NCBI RefSeq assembly: GCF_001579845.1
Contig: NZ_CP007440.1
Span: forward strand, 2,050,001 to 2,114,000
Direction: 5' to 3'
DNA: 64,000 bases
Source: Rhodoplanes sp. Z2-YC6860
Lineage (GTDB): Bacteria; Pseudomonadota; Alphaproteobacteria; Rhizobiales; Xanthobacteraceae
The translations under genes and the position numbers were made by a program. Below, piece by piece: positions 51,982-61,260 of the stretch (position 1 is the stretch's first letter; every line of letters begins with the position of its first letter). The notes under the pieces are model-generated. The model ran no database searches. It was not told the DNA's origin and worked only from the letters and a program-made list of their open reading frames with translations.

Positions 51982-52752
51982 CTATTTCGCGACCGGCTCC
52001 CAGCCGGCCTTGACCCACCGCTCGCGCAGGGTGGACGCGGTGAGCGCCGTAACGAAGGCGCGCGCCTCTTTGGGCTCGGCGCTGCTCGTGGGGATCGCCG
52101 CGGCGTAGACCGTCCAGAGCTGAATGGCTTCGGGCAGCGCACCGGCGATGCGTGCATCCTTCGCATGGACATCGCTGATGGGCGCAATCGCGATTTCGGC
52201 TTCGCCGTTTGCGACCTTCTCCGCCGCGTCGTTGCCGCCGGTCGCGAGCAGGCCCTTGCGTACGACGTCGTCCTTGATGCCGAAGTTCTCCGCGATCTTC
52301 AGAAGATGCGTCGACGACGTCGCGCCGAGCTTCGGATCGGTGTAGGCGATGCTTTTGGCCTTGAGCAGCAGCGTCTTCACGGCGTCGGGCGTCGACACGT
52401 CCGGTATCGGGGCGCCGGCGCGAACCACGATGCCGAGCCCAACGCGGCCGAGCTCGATGCGGCTTCCCGGCGTGATCTTTCCGGTCTTCTCAAGATCGGC
52501 CATGAGCGGCGCCGAGACGATGACGAGATCGGTCGGCTTTCCGGACGCGATTGCGTCGCGCAGCATGCCCGTCGGGCCGACTGTGAAATTGAACTTGTGA
52601 CCGGTCTGTTTTGCGTAGTCGTCGATCATGCCGCCGACGATGCCGCGCACGGCGCCTGCTGCGATCACGTTCACTTCGGCGGCACCGGCAGGCAGAGCCG
52701 TGACCAAAGCCGCAAGCAGCAGTCCGGTGCGGTATAGAGACAGGGGAACCAT
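51982..52752 (-). CDS. ModA-like periplasmic substrate-binding protein
   Basis: This 256-residue protein has a signal peptide (MVPLSLYRTGLLLAALVTALPAGAA) and a type-2 periplasmic fold of the molybdate-binding (ModA) superfamily: EVNVIAAGAVRGIVGGMIDDY, FTVGPTGMLRDAIASGKPTDLVIVSAP, LGRVGLGIVVRAGAP, IAYTDPKLGATSSTHLLKIAE and NGEAEIAIAPISDV. No modB/modC genes are near, so it is an orphan and the ligand may not be molybdate. Many such orphan ModA-like proteins occur in Bradyrhizobiaceae. It precedes yqgE's stop by eight bases and is probably co-transcribed after it. Confidence 0.8.
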   Translation of the reverse strand: MVPLSLYRTGLLLAALVTALPAGAAEVNVIAAGAVRGIVGGMIDDYAKQTGHKFNFTVGPTGMLRDAIASGKPTDLVIVSAPLMADLEKTGKITPGSRIELGRVGLGIVVRAGAPIPDVSTPDAVKTLLLKAKSIAYTDPKLGATSSTHLLKIAENFGIKDDVVRKGLLATGGNDAAEKVANGEAEIAIAPISDVHAKDARIAGALPEAIQLWTVYAAAIPTSSAEPKEARAFVTALTASTLRERWVKAGWEPVAK

Positions 52753-52759
52753 GTTGAGT

Positions 52760-53392
52760 TCAGGCGTGGCCGACTTCGCTCGACAGCATGCCGGGGCGGA
52801 TGCCGATCTTTTTCATCGCACGGTCGTATTTCGCGCCGATATCAGTCCCGAAAATCAGGTCGGCGTCAGGGCTGCAATGCAGCCAGCCGTTCTGTTGCAC
52901 TTCGGTCTCGAGCTGGCCCGGCGACCAGCCCGCATAGCCAAGCGCGAGGATCGCGCTTGCCGGCCCGTCACCGCGCGCGATCGCCTTGAGGATGTCGAGG
53001 GTGGCGGTGAGGCAGATGCCTTCGTCGATCGGCAGCGTGGAGTTCTCGATGAAGAAGTCCGCGCTGTGCAGCACGAAGCCGCGCTCGGTCTCCACCGGCC
53101 CGCCCTTGAGAACGGTGACGCCGTCGGCCCGCTGCGGCAGCACAATCTTGTCGGCTTCAGGAATGACGTCGAGCTTCACCAGCAAATCGCGGAAGCTGAT
53201 ATGCGCCGCCGGCTGGTTGATCACGATGCCCATCGCGCCTTCGGACGAATGTGCACACATGTAGATCAGGGTGCGGGCGAAACGTTCATCGCGCATGCCG
53301 GGCGAAGCGATCAACATCTGCCCGTCGAGAAATCCGCGACCGATCGAGGAGCCCGTCGGCCGCTTCTGCAGCACCTTGCGCGAGAGCTTCAT
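52760..53392 (-). CDS. YqgE/AlgH family protein
   Basis: This 210-residue protein belongs to the UPF0301/YqgE/AlgH family: [65 protein letters not shown] and [23 protein letters not shown]. In some bacteria members affect alginate or redox regulation, but the biochemical role is unsettled. The start at 53392 (MKLSRKVLQ) is preferred over an N-terminal extension to 53515. Divergent from the DsbD-like gene. Confidence 0.88.
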   Translation of the reverse strand: MKLSRKVLQKRPTGSSIGRGFLDGQMLIASPGMRDERFARTLIYMCAHSSEGAMGIVINQPAAHISFRDLLVKLDVIPEADKIVLPQRADGVTVLKGGPVETERGFVLHSADFFIENSTLPIDEGICLTATLDILKAIARGDGPASAILALGYAGWSPGQLETEVQQNGWLHCSPDADLIFGTDIGAKYDRAMKKIGIRPGMLSSEVGHA

Positions 53393-53519
53393 ATGCGTGA
53401 GGTTACTCCCAATCTTTGCCGTTGGAAACAGAACTTCGGGACGCAGGCGTCTCCCAAATTGACCGGGTCCCGTTATGTTCACGAGCATGTCAGTGGCGCG
53501 TGTACTGCAGCCCAACTAA

Positions 53520-54386
53520 ATGGACATCATGTTTCTGACCAAATGCACCGGGCGCCTTACCCTGTTTGTGGCGATCGCGAGTCTAGCGGGTGTCGCTGCC
53601 GCACCTGCAGGCGATGCATCGGCATGGGATGAGGGATTGCAGTCCGCGGTGCGTCTGATCGCCGCGCGTGGGTCGGGTTCCGGCAACACCGCTGTTTATC
53701 GGTCGGCTGTCGAGATCAAGCTTAACCCTGGCTGGAAAACCTATTGGCGTTATCCCGGCGACTCTGGCGTGCCGCCGGCTTTTGATTTTTCCAAATCGGA
53801 AAATGTGAAGTCGGCGAGCGTGCTGTTCCCGGCGCCCTCTCTGTTCGAGGACGGAGCCGGTGGTCATTCCATCGGCTACAAGAAGGCTGTGCTGCTGCCG
53901 GTGCATGTGGTGCCCAAAGATCCGAAAAAGCCCGCGGTGCTGCGCGCCAAGATTGACTACGCGGTTTGTGAGAAGCTCTGCGTGCCGGCCGATGCCAATC
54001 TCGAGCTGACGCTGCCCGGGACCGACAGCGCGAATGACACGGTGGTTGATACCGCCGAGGCGCTCCTGCCGAAGATGAGTTCGGTCGGCGACGGTGGCAC
54101 GCTCGCGATCCGCGCCGCGCACAAAGAAGCGGGCAAGGGCAAGCCCAAAATCGTGGTCGACGTGGCCGCCCCCGCAGGCGCCGCTCCGGTGCTCTATGCC
54201 GAAGGACCCGACGCCAAGTGGGCGCTGCCGGTGCCGGAGCCGATGGCCGGCGCGCCGGCAGGTCTCCAGCGTTTTACCTTCGAGCTCGATGGGCTGCCGC
54301 CCGGCGAAAACGGCGCCGGCGCCACATTGCGTCTGACGGCGGTGGCTGGCGACAAGGCTGTCGAGGCCTTATTTCGGCTCGACTAA
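53520..54386 (+). CDS. Periplasmic DsbD-alpha-like thiol-disulfide protein
   Basis: This 288-residue protein has an N-terminal signal peptide (MDIMFLTKCTGRLTLFVAIASLAGVAAA) followed by a DsbD/ScsB N-terminal-type domain: AVEIKLNPGWKTYWRYPGDSGVPPAF, LLPVHVVPKDPKKPAVLRAKIDYAVCEKLCVPADANLEL with the redox-active CEKLC pair. Such proteins receive electrons in the periplasm for cytochrome or disulfide repair. No DsbD membrane or thioredoxin domain is attached. The downstream peroxiredoxin could share a redox task. Monocistronic by spacing (68 bases to the next start). Confidence 0.82.
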   Translation: MDIMFLTKCTGRLTLFVAIASLAGVAAAPAGDASAWDEGLQSAVRLIAARGSGSGNTAVYRSAVEIKLNPGWKTYWRYPGDSGVPPAFDFSKSENVKSASVLFPAPSLFEDGAGGHSIGYKKAVLLPVHVVPKDPKKPAVLRAKIDYAVCEKLCVPADANLELTLPGTDSANDTVVDTAEALLPKMSSVGDGGTLAIRAAHKEAGKGKPKIVVDVAAPAGAAPVLYAEGPDAKWALPVPEPMAGAPAGLQRFTFELDGLPPGENGAGATLRLTAVAGDKAVEALFRLD

Positions 54387-54454
54387 TCCGCCGGAGGCGC
54401 TAATTTTGGCGCCCATACTCAATCCCCCCATAACGAGGCGAGAGGAAGCAAGTC

Positions 54455-54937
54455 ATGGCTATCAAGGTTGGCGACAAGGTGCCGAGCGGGACGTTCACGG
54501 TGATGACGGGGGACGGCCCGAAGCCCATGACCACCGATGAACTCTTCAAGGGCAAGAAGGTGGTGCTGTTCGCGGTGCCGGGCGCTTTCACGCCGACCTG
54601 CCACAAGAACCACCTGCCGAGCTTCGTGAAGAACCTCAGCGCCATCAAAAGCAAGGGCGTCGACACCGTCGCGGTCACGGGCGTCAACGACGTATTCGTG
54701 ATGGACGCCTGGAAGAAAGCGTCGGGCGGCGACGGCATCGAATTCCTCGCCGACGGCAGCGCCGCCTGGGCGAAGGCGATCGGTATCACCGCGGACCTCA
54801 CCGAGCGCGGGCTCGGCGTGCGCTCGGGCCGCTATTCGATGGTGGTCCAGGACGGCACGGTGAAGTCGCTCAACGTCGAGGAGGCGCCCGGCAAGGCCGA
54901 CGTCTCCGGCGGCGATGCTCTGCTCAAGAGCCTTTGA
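54455..54937 (+). CDS. Peroxiredoxin (PRX5/AhpE-like)
   Basis: This 160-residue thiol peroxidase of the Prx5 type has the peroxidatic Cys in FAVPGAFTPTCHKNHLPSFV, followed by TVAVTGVNDVFVMDAWKK and RSGRYSMVVQDGTVKSLNVEE. It reduces peroxides in the cytosol. AGAGGAAGC lies ahead of the ATG. A bidirectional terminator follows, shared with rnhA. Confidence 0.92.
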   Translation: MAIKVGDKVPSGTFTVMTGDGPKPMTTDELFKGKKVVLFAVPGAFTPTCHKNHLPSFVKNLSAIKSKGVDTVAVTGVNDVFVMDAWKKASGGDGIEFLADGSAAWAKAIGITADLTERGLGVRSGRYSMVVQDGTVKSLNVEEAPGKADVSGGDALLKSL

Positions 54938-54951
54938 TCTTTCCGGAACGC

Positions 54952-54996
54952 AAAAGCCCTCGCTTCGTGAAAGCGGAGCGGGGGCTTTAGTTTTTT
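54952..54996 (+). terminator. Terminator between peroxiredoxin and rnhA (bidirectional)
   Basis: AAAGCCCTCGC and GCGGGGGCTTT form an imperfect stem around TTCGTGAAAGCGGA, followed on the + strand by AGTTTTTT. On the minus strand GAGGGCTTTTG also ends rnhA; the rnhA stop (54987) lies within the element. Confidence 0.8.
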
Positions 54997-55445
54997 CCGG
55001 CGGCGCGCATTTCCGCGATGGCGGCAACCGCAAGCTTGTCGGCGCGTTCGTTCAACTCATGGCCGGCATGGCCTTTGACCCAGTGCCATTTGACCTGATG
55101 CTTCTGGATCGCGGCGTCGAGACGCTGCCATAGATCGACATTCTTTACCGGCTTCTTGTCGGCGGTCTTCCAGCCGTTGCGCTTCCAGCCGTGAATCCAT
55201 TTTGAGATGCCGTCCTGCACGTATTTGCTGTCGGTGTGCATTTCGACCGTCGAGGGCCGCTTGAGTGCTTCGAGCGCGGAGATTGCGGCCATCAATTCCA
55301 TGCGATTGTTGGTGGTGTGCGGCTCGCCGCCCTTCAGCTCTTTCTCATGCTCGCCATAAGTGAGGATTGCGCCCCAGCCGCCCGGTCCGGGATTGCCGGA
55401 GCAGGCGCCGTCGGTGTGGACGATGACGTGCGGTCCCTCGGTCAC
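54987..55445 (-). CDS. rnhA: Ribonuclease HI
   Basis: This 152-residue RNase H1 cuts RNA in RNA/DNA hybrids. The catalytic carboxylates are D12 in [12 protein letters not shown]50 in NNRMELMA, D72 in MHTDSKYV, and the Asp of [10 protein letters not shown]; the basic handle [15 protein letters not shown] is present. Start ATG 55445 overlaps the thrB stop by four bases, so it is the downstream gene of a thrB-rnhA operon, a layout I know from other alphaproteobacteria. Confidence 0.96.
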   Translation of the reverse strand: MTEGPHVIVHTDGACSGNPGPGGWGAILTYGEHEKELKGGEPHTTNNRMELMAAISALEALKRPSTVEMHTDSKYVQDGISKWIHGWKRNGWKTADKKPVKNVDLWQRLDAAIQKHQVKWHWVKGHAGHELNERADKLAVAAIAEMRAAGKN

Positions 55446-56419
55446 ACGCGCACCCGCTCGGCGATGCCGTAGTCGCGCACGCTCGCGGCCTTCTGGTGGA
55501 ATCTAAGCTTGCGAAAATATTCCAGCGGGTTCTTCGGCTGCACCAGCGCGCCGGCTGGCACGTTGAGCCAGTCGACAAGGCGCGTCAGCAGAAAGCGCAA
55601 CGCAGCGCCGCGGGCGAGCACCGGCAGCGCTGCAAGCTCCGCGTCCGACAGCGCGCGGGTCTTGATGTAGGCGCCGAGCAGGTTCTGGCCCTTGGTGATG
55701 TTGTAGGAATGGTCCGGCTCGAAGCACCAGGCGTTGAGGCAGATTGCGACGTCATAGGCGAGAGTGTCGGTGCAGGCGAAATAGAAATCGATCAGTCCGG
55801 ACAGCTTGTCGCCCAGGAAGAACACGTTGTCGGGAAAGAGATCGGCGTGGATCACGCCCGCCGGCAAACCGCGCGGCCAGCTCTTCTCCAGAAAGCCGAG
55901 CTCGTCGGCAATGGTCGCACGCAAGCCGGGCTGCACGCTGTCGGCGCGATCCTGCGCTTGCTCGAACAGCGGCCGCCAGCCTTCGACCGAAAGCGCATTG
56001 CGGCGCTTGCCCGGAAAATCGGAGCCGGCGAGATGCATGCGCGCCAGCGCCTCGCCGACCGCTGCGCAATGTCCGGCATCCGGCCGCCGCATCCACATGC
56101 CGTCGAGAAAGGTCACGATCGCGGCGGGCCGGCCGCACAGGGTGCCGAGCGTGCCGCCGTTGCGGGCGGCGACCGGCTGCGGGCAGGTGATGCCGCGCGC
56201 GTGCAGATGCTCCATCAGCGCGAGGAAGAACGGCACATCGCCGACGGCGACACGCTTTTCGTAAAGCGTCAGGATGAAATGGCCGGTGCTGGTGTGGACC
56301 AGGAAGTTGGAGTTCTCGACGCCTTCGGCGATGCCCTTGTAGGAGAGCAACTCGCCGATGTCATAGCCCGCGAGAAAGCTCGCGAGCGCTTCGGTCGGAA
56401 CATCGGTGTAGACGGCCAT
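55442..56419 (-). CDS. thrB: Homoserine kinase (APH-fold type)
   Basis: This 325-residue enzyme phosphorylates homoserine for threonine synthesis. It has the aminoglycoside-phosphotransferase fold used by alphaproteobacterial Thr[30 protein letters not shown]-like [32 protein letters not shown] (catalytic loop) and [11 protein letters not shown] (metal loop). Full length. Leads thrB-rnhA, the stop overlapping the rnhA start (ATGA). Confidence 0.92.
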   Translation of the reverse strand: MAVYTDVPTEALASFLAGYDIGELLSYKGIAEGVENSNFLVHTSTGHFILTLYEKRVAVGDVPFFLALMEHLHARGITCPQPVAARNGGTLGTLCGRPAAIVTFLDGMWMRRPDAGHCAAVGEALARMHLAGSDFPGKRRNALSVEGWRPLFEQAQDRADSVQPGLRATIADELGFLEKSWPRGLPAGVIHADLFPDNVFFLGDKLSGLIDFYFACTDTLAYDVAICLNAWCFEPDHSYNITKGQNLLGAYIKTRALSDAELAALPVLARGAALRFLLTRLVDWLNVPAGALVQPKNPLEYFRKLRFHQKAASVRDYGIAERVRV

Positions 56420-56467
56420 GGCGCAAGTTGGGCCCTGCGTTGGGCGGTCTCGTCAAGCCCCTCTCCA

Positions 56468-56577
56468 CCGTCATTCCGGACGCCCCGAAAGGGGCGATCC
56501 GGAATCCAGAAAAGCAGGAGGTCTTGATGTTTCTGGATTCCGGGTTCGCGCTTTCAGCGCGCCCCGGAATGACCGCG
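56468..56577. repeat. CCGTCATTC...GAATGACCG interspersed repeat, copy 3
   Basis: The arms CCGTCATTCCGG and CCGGAATGACCG enclose CCCCGAAAGGGG, GATCCGGAATCCAGAA / TTCTGGATTCCGGG, and GCGCTTTCAGCGCGC hairpins. It is the same family as 32042 and 34790 and separates thrB from ispH. Confidence 0.88.
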
Positions 56578-56606
56578 TGGATAAGGCTTTCCGTGACAGT
56601 CAAGAA

Positions 56607-57593
56607 TCAGGCCGCGGCCGTATCCCGAAGCTGCCGCGGCAGAGGGAAGAACATGCCGGATTCGTCCGCGCCGGACACAGTCTGGACATCGAGCTTGTAG
56701 CGCGCTGCAAACGAGTCGAGGATTTCCTCGACCAGCACCTCCGGCGCCGACGCGCCGGCGGTGACGCCCAGCGTCTTGATGCCTTCGAACTTCGACCAGT
56801 CGATGTCGGCGGCGCGCTGCACCAGCACCGAATAGCGGCAGCCCTCGCGCTCGGCGACCTCTTGCAGGCGTCGCGAGTTCGACGAGTTCGGCGCCCCGAC
56901 CACGACCAGGGCATCGACCGTCGGCGCCACGCGCTTCACGGCCTCCTGGCGGTTGGTGGTGGCGTAGCAGATGTCTTCCTTGTGAGGCGCGATGATGTTG
57001 GGGAAGCGCCGCTTCAGGGTCGCGACGATCTCGGCGGTGTCGTCGAGCGACAGCGTCGTCTGCGTGACGTAAGCGAGATTGTTGGAATCGCGTGGCGTGA
57101 CCGTCTCGGCCTCCTCCACGGTCTGCACGAGCGTGATTGCGCCGTCCGGCAATTGGCCCAGGGTCCCGACGACTTCGGGGTGGCCGGCATGGCCGATCAA
57201 AAGGATGTCGCGGCCGCGCTTGTGATGGATCTCGGCCTCACGGTGCACCTTGGTGACCAGCGGGCAGGTGGCGTCGAGATGGAAGAAGTTCCGCCTTTGC
57301 GACTCTTCGGGGATCGATTTCGGCACGCCGTGGGCCGAAAAGATCACCGGGGCGTTGGTCTCGGGGATCTCGTCGAGCTCTTCGACAAAGATCGCGCCCT
57401 TGGCCTTCAGGCTCTCCACCACATAGCGGTTGTGGACGATCTCGTGGCGGACATAAACCGGGGCGCCATAGCGCTTGAGCGCCTGCTCGACCGAATCGAT
57501 GGCCCGGACCACGCCGGCGCAGAAACCGCGCGGCGAACACAGCAGGACCTTCAGCAGAGGCTTGTCGGAACTTGCGGCGTTTTCTGCGTTCAT
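56607..57593 (-). CDS. ispH: 4-hydroxy-3-methylbut-2-enyl diphosphate reductase
   Basis: This 328-residue iron-sulfur enzyme makes IPP and DMAPP in the last step of the MEP isoprenoid pathway. The conserved cluster cysteines lie in [32 protein letters not shown] and [12 protein letters not shown], with [12 protein letters not shown] and [11 protein letters not shown] closing the active site. ATG 57593 ([10 protein letters not shown]) is preferred to the GTG at 57629; the ribosome site is weak either way. Divergent from trcR. Confidence 0.94.
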   Translation of the reverse strand: MNAENAASSDKPLLKVLLCSPRGFCAGVVRAIDSVEQALKRYGAPVYVRHEIVHNRYVVESLKAKGAIFVEELDEIPETNAPVIFSAHGVPKSIPEESQRRNFFHLDATCPLVTKVHREAEIHHKRGRDILLIGHAGHPEVVGTLGQLPDGAITLVQTVEEAETVTPRDSNNLAYVTQTTLSLDDTAEIVATLKRRFPNIIAPHKEDICYATTNRQEAVKRVAPTVDALVVVGAPNSSNSRRLQEVAEREGCRYSVLVQRAADIDWSKFEGIKTLGVTAGASAPEVLVEEILDSFAARYKLDVQTVSGADESGMFFPLPRQLRDTAAA

Positions 57594-57753
57594 GGGTGAG
57601 AAATGAGGTTCCGGGGTACGTTCTGTCAAGCCGAGCCGCCTTTTATTGGACTTCCAAGGCTCAAATGCCTATATTCCGGGTCTATTCCAGTCATCATTGT
57701 ATGACACGGGGCCTCGTCCGGAAGGGCGGGCGGGGCACAGAGGAGGCTTACCC

Positions 57754-58473
57754 ATGCAAGAAGCGCCATTGATGCCCAAAGCGACCGCGGTTTGGCTGGT
57801 CGAGAACACGGCGCTGTCGTTCGACCAAGTGGCCGAATTCTGCAAGCTGCACCCCCTCGAAGTGAAGGCGATCGCCGACGGCGACGCCGCCCAGGGGATC
57901 AAGGGCCTGGACCCGATCCAGACCGGGCAGCTGACCCGCGAGGAGATCGAGAAGGCCGTCGCCGACCCCGACCACAAGCTGCTGCTCTCCAAGCCCAAGG
58001 TCGGCCTGCCGGAGGTCAAGCTCGGCCCGAAGAAGAAGGGCCCCCGTTACACCCCGGTGTCGCGTCGTCAGGACCGCCCGAACGCGATCCTCTGGCTTCT
58101 CCGGAACCATCCGGAACTCAAAGACGCCCAGATCATGCGGCTGGTCGGTACCACCAAGTCGACCATCGCCGGCATCCGCGACCGCACGCACTGGAACGCG
58201 GCAAGCCTTACGCCGCTCGACCCGGTGACGCTCGGCCTGTGCACCCAGATCGACCTCGATTTCGAGGTGCAGCGTGCCTCGAAGGAGAAGCCGGCGCCGG
58301 CCGAAAGCGGCGTCACGCTGCTGCCCGCCGCCGTCACCACCGCGCCGCAGGCGCCGGAAGAGCCGGAGAGCCCGGCCGCTCAGAAGTCGAAGGAAGACCT
58401 CGACACCGCGGCGGTGTTCGCCAAGCTCAAACAGCTCGGCGGCGGCAAGTCGGACGACAAGGACGACGAGTAG
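57754..58473 (+). CDS. trcR: TrcR-type cell-cycle regulator (DUF1013)
   Basis: This 239-residue protein belongs to the DUF1013/TrcR family found across alphaproteobacteria: ATAVWLVENTALSFDQVAEFCKLHPLEVKAIADGD, RQDRPNAILWLLRNHPELKDAQIMRLVGTTKSTIAGIRDRTHWN and QIDLDFEVQRA. A helix-turn-helix-like region (LKDAQIMRLVGTTKSTIAGI) supports DNA binding, and the name reflects an annotation as a cell-cycle transcriptional regulator; direct evidence is limited. The tail is low complexity (Pro/Ala/Glu then DDKDDE). ATG 57754 has GGAGG seven bases ahead; ATG 57772 is also possible. Confidence 0.88.
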   Translation: MQEAPLMPKATAVWLVENTALSFDQVAEFCKLHPLEVKAIADGDAAQGIKGLDPIQTGQLTREEIEKAVADPDHKLLLSKPKVGLPEVKLGPKKKGPRYTPVSRRQDRPNAILWLLRNHPELKDAQIMRLVGTTKSTIAGIRDRTHWNAASLTPLDPVTLGLCTQIDLDFEVQRASKEKPAPAESGVTLLPAAVTTAPQAPEEPESPAAQKSKEDLDTAAVFAKLKQLGGGKSDDKDDE

Positions 58474-58494
58474 TCGCGTTCACTGCACTTCCCT

Positions 58495-58560
58495 CCCAGC
58501 ACGAACGGTGCGCTCCCTCTCCCGCTTGCGGGGGAGGGGACGCAGGGGCACCAGCATGGG
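58495..58560. repeat. Degenerate CCCTCCCC-type repeat
   Basis: GGTGCGCTCCCTCTCCCGCT followed by TGCGGGGGAGGGGACGCAGG: a single imperfect unit of the family at 4241 and 9831, in the tail-to-tail gap between trcR and the GNAT gene. Confidence 0.7.
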
Positions 58561-58610
58561 CAAACGCAACCGTCTGCGTTTAGCTGTTCTCTGAGTAAGT
58601 TTCGCAGCCC

Positions 58611-59075
58611 TTACGGCCGCCACCGCATCCGATTGACCGGCCGGCCGGACACCGGGTTCACGTCCTCGCCCACATACGAAAATCCGTTCTTCTCGTAGAA
58701 CGCGATGGCGCGGGCGTTGTCTTTGTTCACCAGCAATTCCAGCAGCGCCGGTGAGATGCGCTTTCCCGCGTCGAGCAGCATCAGCGCCACGTTGCTGCCC
58801 CAGAACTCCGGCGCCACCACGATCTGATCGAGATAGCCGCTCTTGGGATCGACCGTGACGAAGCCTTCCAGGATGCCATCCATCTCGGCGACCACGATCC
58901 TGGCCACCGGCACCAGTTCGTTGCGCCAGCGCTCGCGCCACCAGGGCACGCGCTCGGTGAAGTCGATCCGCGGATAGGCCTGTTGCCAGGTGCGGCGCCA
59001 CAGCTCGATCGCCGCCTCTTCGTCGTCAGCGGTGTAGTTGCGCAGCTTCAGAGGGGGCGAGGAGGACGCTTTCAC
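58611..59075 (-). CDS. GNAT family N-acetyltransferase
   Basis: This 154-residue acetyltransferase has the GNAT core: LRNYTADDEEAAIELWRRTWQ, VAEMDGILEGFVTVDP, YLDQIVVAPEFWGSNVALMLLDAGKR (CoA-binding region), NKDNARAIAFYEKNGFSYVGED. The usual Q/RxxGxG/A is replaced by VVAPEFWGSNVA, which is tolerated in some members. Start ATG 59075 overlaps the stop of the OmpA-like gene by four bases, so it is the third gene of a motA-like/ompA-like/GNAT operon. Substrate unknown. Confidence 0.85.
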   Translation of the reverse strand: MKASSSPPLKLRNYTADDEEAAIELWRRTWQQAYPRIDFTERVPWWRERWRNELVPVARIVVAEMDGILEGFVTVDPKSGYLDQIVVAPEFWGSNVALMLLDAGKRISPALLELLVNKDNARAIAFYEKNGFSYVGEDVNPVSGRPVNRMRWRP

Positions 59076-60085
59076 CGCTCGGTCAGCTTCAGTTCAATGC
59101 GCCGATTGCGGCTGTAGGCTTCCTCGGTGGCGCCGGGATCGATCGGCTGGAATTCGCCGAAGCCCGCGGCGACAAGGCGCTGCGGCGGCAGACCCTTGCT
59201 GATCAGATACTGCACCACCGCGATGGCGCGCGACGCCGACAGATCCCAGTTGGTGCGACCACCGGAAATCGGACGCACGTCAGTGTGGCCGTCGACGCGC
59301 AGCACCCAGGCGATCTCCTGCGGAATCTGCTTGCTGACGTCGAGCAGCACCGCTGCGATCTTGTCGAGCTCGGCACGGCCTTCGGGCTTCAGCACCGCCT
59401 GGCCGGTGTCGAAGAACACCTCGGACTGCAGCACGAAGCGGTCGCCGACGATGCGGATGTCGGGGCGGTTGCCAAGGATGTCGCGCAGCTTGCCGAAAAA
59501 GTCGGAGCGATACCGCGACAATTCCTGCACGCGCTGGGCCAGCGCGAGATTGAGCCGCTGGCCGAGGCTTTCGATCTGGGTCTGCGCTTCGCGGCCCTTC
59601 TTCTCCGAGACGTCCAGCGCCTGCTCGACGGCCTCGAGCTGACGGCGCAGCGCCGAAATCTGTTGGTTGAGGATCTCGACCTGGGCGAGTGCGCGCAGCG
59701 ACACCTGCTTCTCGGAGTCGAGCTTCGTGGTCAGATCGGAAACCTGGCCTTGCGAGTTGCCGCTCTGGCCCTCATAGAGGCCTTTGTAGCGGTCGCGCTC
59801 GCCTTCGGTGCTGGAGAGGCTCGCGCGCAACTGCGCGATCTGTTCCTCGAGCGACACCTTGTTGGTCTGCTCCAGCGACAGCAGGTCGGACAACTGCGCG
59901 ATGCGCGCCGAGAGCCGCGACAACGCGGTGTCCTTGCCGGTGACCTCCTGCGCCAGGAAGAACTGCACCACTGCGAATACGGTGAGCATGAACACGATGC
60001 CGAGAACCAGCGTCGACAGCGCGTCGACGAAGCCCGGCCAGTAGTCGATCCCACGAGTCCCGCGACGGGCGCGCGACAGTGCCAT
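59072..60085 (-). CDS. MotB/OmpA-like membrane protein with coiled coil
   Basis: This 337-residue protein has one N-terminal membrane helix (FVDALSTLVLGIVFMLTVFAVVQFFLA), a long periplasmic coiled coil (about 55-200) and a C-terminal OmpA/MotB peptidoglycan-binding domain: FVLQSEVFFDTGQAVLKPEGRAEL, VLRVDGHTDVRPI and SRNRRIELKL. The layout resembles a flagellar MotB or TolR/ZorB-type stator, though no flagellar genes are near. It follows the MotA-like gene by 30 bases. A proton channel residue such as Asp is visible in the helix start (GFVDALSTL), suggesting it could use proton motive force. Confidence 0.85.
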   Translation of the reverse strand: MALSRARRGTRGIDYWPGFVDALSTLVLGIVFMLTVFAVVQFFLAQEVTGKDTALSRLSARIAQLSDLLSLEQTNKVSLEEQIAQLRASLSSTEGERDRYKGLYEGQSGNSQGQVSDLTTKLDSEKQVSLRALAQVEILNQQISALRRQLEAVEQALDVSEKKGREAQTQIESLGQRLNLALAQRVQELSRYRSDFFGKLRDILGNRPDIRIVGDRFVLQSEVFFDTGQAVLKPEGRAELDKIAAVLLDVSKQIPQEIAWVLRVDGHTDVRPISGGRTNWDLSASRAIAVVQYLISKGLPPQRLVAAGFGEFQPIDPGATEEAYSRNRRIELKLTER

Positions 60086-60115
60086 GTCAGATCATCCGCT
60101 TTCGTACAGCCGCGA

Positions 60116-61117
60116 TCATCGATCGACGCGCTCCTGAACCATCGTTTCGAGGAGCCTGCGCACTTCGCGGTGCTGTTCGGCCTGCGAGTCGACCCAGTCG
60201 CGGATCATCTGCTGCTCGGTGCGCATATGATGCACGAGGCCCTGGATCGCTTCGGCGAGGTTGGCCATGGCGGTGGTCGCGGCCTTGCCGGAGTTCGGAC
60301 CGCTGCCCCCTTGCAGCATGGCTTCGCGCAGCCGCTCGATTGCCATACCCATGTCGCCGATGCTGTTCCCGATCGGGATCGCGGAGGGGTCGGGGACGGT
60401 GTTGATGTCGCTCACCGTGGTGGCGAGCCAGTCTTCCAGGTCGGTGTGAAAGCGGTTCTGCGCCTGGCTCATCTGCAGGTCGAGGAAGCCCAGCACCAGC
60501 GAGCCCGCGAGACCGAACAGCGAGGACGAGAACGAGATGCCCATGCCGGACAGCGGTGCGGAGAGACCGTCACGCAATGAATCGAACACCGCGCTGGCGT
60601 CGCCGCCAACCTTGAGGTTGTTGATGACGCCGCCGACCGAGCTCACCGTCTCGATCAGGCCCCAGAAGGTGCCGAGCAGGCCCAGAAAGATCAGCAGCCC
60701 GGTCATGTAGCGCGAAATTTCGCGCGCCTCGTCCAGCCGGATGGCGATGGAGTCGAGCAGCGTCCGCATGGTCTGCGACGAGATCGACATGCGGCCGGCC
60801 TGGTCCCGGAGAATGGCGGCCATCGGCGCGAGCAGGGACGGTGGCCGTTCCTGGGCGACAGCCGGATCGCCCAGCCGGAAGCTGTTGACCCATGCGACCT
60901 CGGGAAACAACCGGATGACCTGCCGGAACGACAGGATGATGCCGATCAGCAGCACGCCGATGATCAGCGCGTTGAGTGGCGGATTGGCTTTGAAGGCCGT
61001 CAGGATCTGCGGATGGATGACGACGACGATCAGGCTGCACAAAATAAGAAAAATCAGCATCCTCACCAGGAAGATTCGCGGTGAGGACACTTTGAAGGGA
61101 TCGACGTCTTTCGCCAT
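60116..61117 (-). CDS. MotA/TolQ/ExbB-like membrane protein
   Basis: This 333-residue protein has two early helices (IFLVRMLIFLILCSLIVVVI, NALIIGVLLIGIILSF), and a MotA_ExbB region with ISRYMTGLLIFLGLLGTFWGLIETVSSVGGVI and LSAPLSGMGISFSSSLFGLAGSLVLGFLDL. It should form a stator-like complex with the MotB/OmpA-like protein encoded next. A cytosolic C-terminal helix follows. The MotA-like, OmpA-like pair is a conserved Rhizobiales locus of unknown role. The start MAKDVDPFK at 61117 is preferred to 61165. The gap to the preceding gene is 140 bases. Confidence 0.85.
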   Translation of the reverse strand: MAKDVDPFKVSSPRIFLVRMLIFLILCSLIVVVIHPQILTAFKANPPLNALIIGVLLIGIILSFRQVIRLFPEVAWVNSFRLGDPAVAQERPPSLLAPMAAILRDQAGRMSISSQTMRTLLDSIAIRLDEAREISRYMTGLLIFLGLLGTFWGLIETVSSVGGVINNLKVGGDASAVFDSLRDGLSAPLSGMGISFSSSLFGLAGSLVLGFLDLQMSQAQNRFHTDLEDWLATTVSDINTVPDPSAIPIGNSIGDMGMAIERLREAMLQGGSGPNSGKAATTAMANLAEAIQGLVHHMRTEQQMIRDWVDSQAEQHREVRRLLETMVQERVDR

Positions 61118-61260
61118 GGTTGGCCTTTTCGTCGCCGAAGCACGTAGCCACATTATGGCACGCATGCGGCGAAAGTAATGCCGGTTCTGGCCTAATCAAC
61201 GCAAATCGCGGCGAAACGGTCCACTCGCGCCGCAACGAACAAACTGCTGCGGCAGCGCGA

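Noticed and set aside
59072-61117. Zorya-type anti-phage system (ZorA/ZorB)
   Set aside because: The two proteins look stator-like, but no ZorC, ZorD or ZorE gene is present, and a GNAT gene follows instead.
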